Assembly (NCBI GenBank): GCA_964057225.1
Contig: OZ059898.1
Location: 8,432,001-8,496,000, forward strand
From: Auanema rhodensis
Lineage: Eukaryota; Nematoda; Chromadorea; Rhabditida; Rhabditidae
Length of the DNA stretch: 64,000 nt
Reading direction: 5' to 3'
Below the pieces are notes generated by a model. It did not search any database, was not told the origin of the DNA, and saw only the letters and a program-made list of their open reading frames with translations. The position numbers and the translations under genes were made by a program. Below, in pieces: positions 57,983-64,000 of the stretch; the first letter of the stretch is position 1, and every line of letters begins with the position of its first letter.

Positions 57983-60900
57983 AATTTGAACAAAGTTACA
58001 TGGATAGAGGAATATTGAAATGAATGTAACTGTGCGTGCTACGACGTGGATATTTGTATTTGTGTACATCCTCAAATACAAATCTCACGCCGATAAACAG
58101 AAGTGATCTTCATTTGATCTTGAATTGTCTGGAGCTTCATCCCTCCTACCTGCATTTAGCTGCTTGTTTGACCTTGCTTGTAACGAGAGAATTCTCTACT
58201 GCATCATCTTTCCAAACACTTCACATAGTGTGCCATCTGAATCATCAGTGGCTGACACTAACGGAGTTACTGTGAATAACTGAATGCGATTCATCTCAGA
58301 GATCATGCTATCACAGAGAGAAAATATTTGAGAATATGACGAGTAAAATCGGAGATAAGAGGAGCATAAAGATTGCAACTAATTCAACTTTTTTTCTTCA
58401 TTAAAGTTTTTTCTGTTTAATTATTAGATAGAACAAAGATTTATTAACAAATGTACAAACATATAGATGTATGTAGACTTATATATTTAAATCTATTTTA
58501 TATAATTAACTAAGAAATTAATTATATTACATAAAGATTGAAGTATATGTGCATACATATCGTCAAAATACAAAAAAAAATACATCATCTTTCAATAGTT
58601 AGTTGATGACCTGCACTTGTGTTATTGGTATTCTGGAGAGATTAGAGAAATAGATGATCGAGCTTAGAAGTTATCGATGGCGTCATCCTTCGCTGTAATC
58701 CCCGTAACGCTCCCCTCGTCATTTTTTCCCACTTGTCCGTATCAAGGAAGTGTTCCGATGCTGCTCTTTAACCTATGAAAATGAGAAAATTCTCCAAATT
58801 CTCGGACAAAAGTCATGTGGTTGTTAAAGAATTTGCACATTTTCAACATTCAACAAACATTAACAAAAGAATATTTTTAAAGTAAATTTCATTGTACTTT
58901 ATATTTTAATTTATAATAATATATTTATATAACTATATACATATATAGTATACATAACTATATTTTAATATTTTTTCATATAAAGTTGTTCATTTTCACT
59001 CTAAAGTTCAAATTTTTTTAAAAGAAGTTAGAAGATAACACATGTCATCAAACTATTCTATATATATATTTGCATTCCGACTTTAGATTCAGAAGTAGAA
59101 ATGTCAACGAAAAGTTCTGTCTATACACTACTTCTTCAAATTATCTATTGACATGCCAATGTATGTTTCATTTTAAGTTGACAAAATCAATTTTCAATAT
59201 CACCTCAGGGGTAAATAGAAATGAAAGTGCTTTTCTTTGTATTCTGAAAGCATTTTTTTCAACAAAAAAAAATATTATTTATCATCTATCTCTCTCATAT
59301 TCTCACACATTTTTGAAACATCGTTATTACTTCTCTCATCATTTTTCTCTCTCATCTCTATTCCTCACTTCTCTCTCTCTCTTTCATTCTTGATCTATCT
59401 AACCGTTTCTGTTAACCTCATATGTTTTCAAGGAATTCCTCACTCTCTTATTGAAGAAACTTGAGGTTGAAATAGAACACACATGCTTGTTGGCAATCAA
59501 AGAACTATTACGTTCGGCAACGATATGCCTGATGATCTTCAGATAAATGCCAAGTTATATCTCTTGAAATTGATGATAAAGATGACAAAAAAAGTTCAAA
59601 ATAAATATTCATAGAGTAGAATTATTTAAAAAAACTAAATTCAAATTGATTATAAAACACAAAAAGTTAAAAAAGAATGAAAAACATTTTTTTTCTTTGT
59701 GAAAAGTATTTAACAAATAATTGTTTTTGTTTTCATTTGTTGATAAATAATGATGATGTACAAATCTTTTTGGATAACTTAAGCACATATTGAAATGTTT
59801 AAAAAAATAAAAGCAAAATCATTTATTGTCTTCACTTCATATTGTTTTTTTTTATTTTAAAAATATTCTTAAAAATTCTTGCTGTTGTCAGTGAAACTGT
59901 TCTTCAATCAGAAACGTTTATTGACAATACACAGTCCTTTTTTGCTTCAAATTTATAACAAAATTGCAAAAGAGAGACGAAAAGTAGTGTGATGATGAAA
60001 TATGAAAAAATGAGGAAAAGAAAGCAATGAAATAGAGTTGAAATGAAGAGAAACGAAGAGAAAATCCAATATGGTGTTGTTGGCTAGTATCGTCACCCGG
60101 TTATACATTTCATTGACTAACGACAATATGTTTCATTCAAGAACATTTTTCCGAAAAAAAAAAGAAAAAAACGTTCCGGCTCGCCACGTTCTTGACCATA
60201 ACGAACAACGTGTTCTTCCAATGCTCAAACGACGTTGTCGTAGTCATCATCAGGCTTTTCACTCAATCCTTTGCCATAACCGGAGTTTCTGAATGATTTG
60301 CTAACAAAGATTTGATCGATGATTCAGATTGTTCAGCTCCTCAATTCATAGAATCAGATGAATCAAAACTGCAATGGAAAAATGGTCGACTTGGCACCTA
60401 CATGCTCGGATAGCTATTTCCCTTAGTATCTTCTCTCTCCTACAATCTTTTCCTTTTTCATTTTTACCCTATTTCCATGAATGCGGTATCCGGAAATTAA
60501 TTTTTATATTCAGCAGGATAGCCTACTGTCTGAAAATAATCTTTTTTCATATTTCTACAGCAATATTTAGATAAAGGAAAAGCCTTGTAATCACATTCAT
60601 AGCTAATATAGCCTCACCCCCACTTTTTTCCGGAATATAATAATCATTATCATTTTGATTTATGAGTAATATCATTATGGGCTGAGAATTGCACAGAAAA
60701 TCTGCAAAAAAAAACTTTGAAATGGAATGCTTTTGGCATTTTTTGCTTCCACGCATCAAAGGAGCACAAAGCACAAACATACAAACATACAAACAGCACG
60801 TGAATCTGACTAACTCACTGATCGAACTTTACTAAGTTCAGCAAATAAGAAAGCAACTACTTTTCGAGTTAACCAGCTTGTTTACTCGCGAATTACCTGT

Positions 60901-61651
60901 CTTCTATTCTATTCAAAAATGGAAAAAAATTATGAGAACAATACGAAGAAATTGACAAACGGCAGGTCAACTATATGCTTTCTTTGAAAACTAATTGAAA
61001 TGGATTACAAAAGGCATTTTTAAGCTTAAACAAAAGAACTAGTTTGATCATGTTGAAAGCATTAGAATCATGAAAATACTTGAAATGTTGAGTTAACTAA
61101 TCGAAATCCTGATAGTAAATTATAAAATATAATTTTTTATTTTAAATTATATATATATATAATTATAATTTTGAAAATAAATAATATACTTTAATACTTT
61201 CGATCTAATAAATTTTGTATTATTGGGAAAGTTTTATATTTTTTCTAAATTAGGAAGCATGATTTTGGTTCATAACCTATTATGCTAATTATTAGAACTA
61301 TAGAGACCTTAATTATTAAATTTAAATATAAAACCTTTAATCTTATTGTTGTAACTTGAAATCACAATTTGTTCAAATTATCATCAATTTTACCTTTATT
61401 TACTTTAATCTTTCAACTTTGACTATCTGTTAATCTCTAATTTCTTCTCGATGCTCTCCATTCGGGCTGAATTATCGCTTGGATTCTGCTCTCGATGTCT
61501 GGCATCACCTCATGATCTCTTGCTCAATTGCATTCTGTCTCGTTCTCGGGGCGTGCTACCTTCGCGCCTCATCCAACCATTTCCTTTGGAATCTGGGCGT
61601 GGTCCTGAAGAGGTTGGCTTGGCAGATTGAAGTTACCACCCACAAATTCCA
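57554..61651. other. Intergenic region downstream of the leak channel
   Basis: It holds the channel's 3' untranslated region (AATAAA near 57719) and a (CT)n tract at about 57942-57980. The rest is AT-rich, with a few short open frames (for example 59070-59393 and 60071-60292) that have low-complexity translations and no splice partners. I see no gene. Confidence 0.5.
57942..57980. repeat. (CT)n microsatellite
   Basis: About 19 CT units roughly 390 bases downstream of the leak-channel stop codon, beyond its likely polyadenylation site. Confidence 0.9.
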
Positions 61652-61660
61652 TATAAATAG
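61652..61660 (+). promoter_or_regulatory. TATA box of the secreted-protein gene
   Basis: TATAAATAG lies 108 bases upstream of the ATG at 61768. About 30 bases downstream, CTCAACTCAGACT offers an initiator-like start site. A GGGCGTGG box is at about 61591. Together they look like a focused, strongly regulated promoter, unlike the other genes here. Confidence 0.55.
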
Positions 61661-61767
61661 AAGCTCAGAAGCACAACAACTCAACTCAGACTCGACAGTC
61701 AGAAGTTCTTCCGACTACATCAATTAGATCGTCGTCTACATTTTTTCTGATACATTTCGAATTCAGT

Positions 61768-63935
61768 ATGATATCTACGTGAGTTGTAATATATATTCTT
61801 TTATTTTTATTATTTATCTACTTAACTATAATTATATAATTTATTATACTAAAATTAAGAAAAATAAGAAAGTTTGTGAAAAAAAATATTTATCTATAGA
61901 AATATTTTAATTTTTAAAATTTTTATTATGAAATAAAGTAAATTTATATATTTTGATTACTGTACATTAAATTAAATTCTTATTTTATCCTCATTCCGTT
62001 TATAAACCGTAAAAGCTTTAAACTGGAAAAAACTGTGATTTTGTTTTGTTCTTCTAAGAAATTTTTGAAAAGAAAAAAATACATAAAGGTGTTCCCTTTT
62101 AGTCGCCTGAAGGTTAGTCGGAGTTGCTTTTAGTATCAAGATTACAAAGATGGTATTGGATGTCCTCCAGATTTTTACATCCTTCCTTCTCTTTTTTAGA
62201 ATGTTCATTTGCGCCGACTGCGATTATAAGTAAACAATGCTATGAGCAACTCATATAAAACAAGAAAAAACGAAAGAAAAATATAATACATAGATTGAGA
62301 GAATATAAGAAAAGAAAAAAGAAAGAAAGAGAGAGAAAGAGCTCCATTTCACACTAGCTGAAGCTCTTCGTTATTCATTAGTTTAGCTGATTCCATTAGC
62401 CACCCACACCTCCCCCCCCCGGTTTGCTATCCACTGGCCACTCGCAGACAATATCAACCATGCAAATCCAGTTTGGGTTTTCACAAATTTTTAGTTCGTT
62501 TAGTAGAAATATTGTCTCAATTTCCGCAAAACACACTTTCTCACGTTACAATAAATAAATTGAAAAACTTTATTTGAACCCATCTGAAAGAAATAGCCAA
62601 CATCTTAGTAAATAAAGGAACAACTGAATAAGTTGAGCAATAATTTGGTTTTAATACAAAGTAGATTTTTTAATTTTTTATAACAAAGTTTCAAAAAAAA
62701 GTTTAATTTCAATGATTTCAGTTACGTCTGGTTTCTTGCTTTACCCGCAGTGGTCTTATCTCAATGTACAAACTGTAACTATGGTGAGTTAAACAAATAT
62801 TCTTAAAATCTTCAAATATAAAAAAGAAAATTTTAAGTTAAAACTTGAGTTAAACCTCCTATACTAGTATTTAGTTTGATATACATATAAGCACATAGTA
62901 AATACGTAATTATATATTTCTTTTATTTTTATACAAAAAAATAATATTATAATATTAATAATAAAATAAAGAAATATAAATATTACGTATTAATAAAAAT
63001 AAAATAAATATATGTATATATCGATATATGTATGTTTATACATGTACACAGTATTATGCACAATAATCTGAATAGATTCACGTTATTCCTTCATATTTAA
63101 GTTTCGTTTTCATCGAAATCTTTTAATTTTTCATTCAAATTCATATCTTATACTTGAATATTCACTAACTCACTTACCTTTTCTGTTATTTCACTTAGTC
63201 ATTTCCTATGTCTTGTTAACATACTAATCAAACCAATACCCAGATTCATTGCCCAGTTATCGACGACGATTGGTACGGCGACAAGCATCAGACTATTCAC
63301 CAAATGAATTTGTATCTGCAAATCTTAATGAAGATGATGATACCAGTGAATTGGAGCCACCTATTTTGCCCAGCTATCAAGAAGGAATTCCTGGCTATCT
63401 TCCAGATTATGAAGGAGATCGCTATACTAACCCGAAACGTGTTGAACAAACAAAATCGTTGAATCGTCTATTCTTTGAAGCTTTACGTGCACTAGAATCT
63501 CGTAATCTCTTGCCATTGTCATCTCTCTTGCCCCTATCTTCGAGTTTTGATGATCCATCATCTCTTTCGGTATCACCGAGCGATGAACTTACCAACTCAC
63601 TACCATCGCCAGAAAAAAAGCAAACTCTGATGGATCGCGAAACACGTCGAGCAGATGGTGAATCAACAGCCGATGACATAAGAACTCTTCTGTCATCTGA
63701 CGACCAGTCGATCGTGATTTCACGAGATGAAGCTGGAGCCAATCCGGAAGATGTCATTGAGCTGAACAACAATTCAAATTTGATTACAGTTGAATTTGCA
63801 CCAAATGCTGACGGAGAATTAGATGAAGAATATATAAATAAAGCAAGTAGAGCAATTTATAATGTTTTGAAAACCAATCCCCTGTTTGATGATAAGAATG
63901 TTGAAATTACATTTGAAAAGGCTGATGATGAATAA
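61768..63935 (+). CDS. Secreted acidic protein with furin-type sites, unknown function
   Basis: Three exons (61768-61778, 62722-62783, 63244-63935) give 254 aa. Residues 1-18 form a signal peptide (TYVWFLALPAVVLSQ). A CxxC motif (CTNC) follows, then a run of basic sites, RRRLVRR, that should be cut by furin-like proteases before QASDYSPNEF. The rest is rich in Asp, Glu, Ser, Leu and Pro, with PSYQEG/PDYEGD phrases, another PKR, a Ser/Leu/Pro-rich middle and an acidic C-terminus. I see no membrane span or known domain. The large third exon (692 bases) is unlike the short exons elsewhere. A prohormone, cuticle or secreted intrinsically disordered protein are all possible. The first coding exon is only 11 bases; frame and splice sites agree at both junctions. 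Confidence 0.65.
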
Positions 63936-64000
63936 AGTTTGTCATCATTATCATCAACTTCAGTCATATAAATTATTTTTTCTTTTATCATTTTTCTTAA

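Noticed and set aside
63422-63772. 116-codon minus-strand frame
   Set aside because: Antisense shadow of the large third exon of the secreted-protein gene; Ser/Arg-rich translation mirrors its Asp/Ser/Leu codons.

Overview
The window is nuclear DNA from an AT-rich invertebrate animal. Nearly every gene is split into many exons by introns of about 40-70 bases. Most gene starts sit within 0-23 bases after a T-rich tract ending in AG, which is what trans-spliced leader acceptors look like. Three genes lie head to tail with gaps of only 168-180 bases, as in a nematode operon. I judge a nematode most likely. Another trans-splicing, small-intron invertebrate is not excluded: no spliced-leader RNA gene is present, and intron density is high for a Caenorhabditis-type worm. 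All exon models were built by hand from splice signals, frame continuity and remembered protein families. Each named gene closes to a whole number of codons.

Layout. 1928-5468 (-): an NCLX/SLC8B1-type sodium/calcium exchanger in 17 exons. 6437-6580 (+): a possible 47-residue membrane micropeptide. 8217-9686 (+): an Aurora-family mitotic kinase with one GC-AG intron. 10140-11177 (-): a coiled-coil, tail-anchored protein. 15234-20923 (+): a tight row of ANKMY2 (ankyrin plus MYND), PRMT7 (arginine methyltransferase) and TAF7 (TFIID subunit). 23930-25464 (+): tyrosylprotein sulfotransferase. 25820-32596 (-): BBS7, a BBSome subunit, in 20 exons. Its largest intron holds, on the opposite strand, a two-exon gene for a short secreted six-cysteine peptide with a dibasic cleavage site. 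38626-57553 (+): a NALCN/NCA sodium-leak channel in 47 exons with the EEKE selectivity filter; its first intron is about 10.4 kb. 61768-63935 (+): a secreted acidic protein of unknown function behind a TATA box.

The remaining DNA is mostly intergenic or intronic. It is rich in AT runs and, around the first third of the channel gene, in repeated GA/CT microsatellites. One solo Tc1/mariner-like terminal repeat and one 22-base-period array were seen. No tRNA, rRNA or CRISPR locus was found.

Several genes share themes without forming a pathway. BBS7 and ANKMY2 are linked to cilia; the sodium-leak channel and the peptide precursor suggest neurons; tyrosine sulfation acts on secreted proteins. PRMT7 and TAF7, in the operon-like row, concern gene expression. 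The most novel item is the nested cysteine-rich peptide gene, which has two perfect CRE palindromes upstream.
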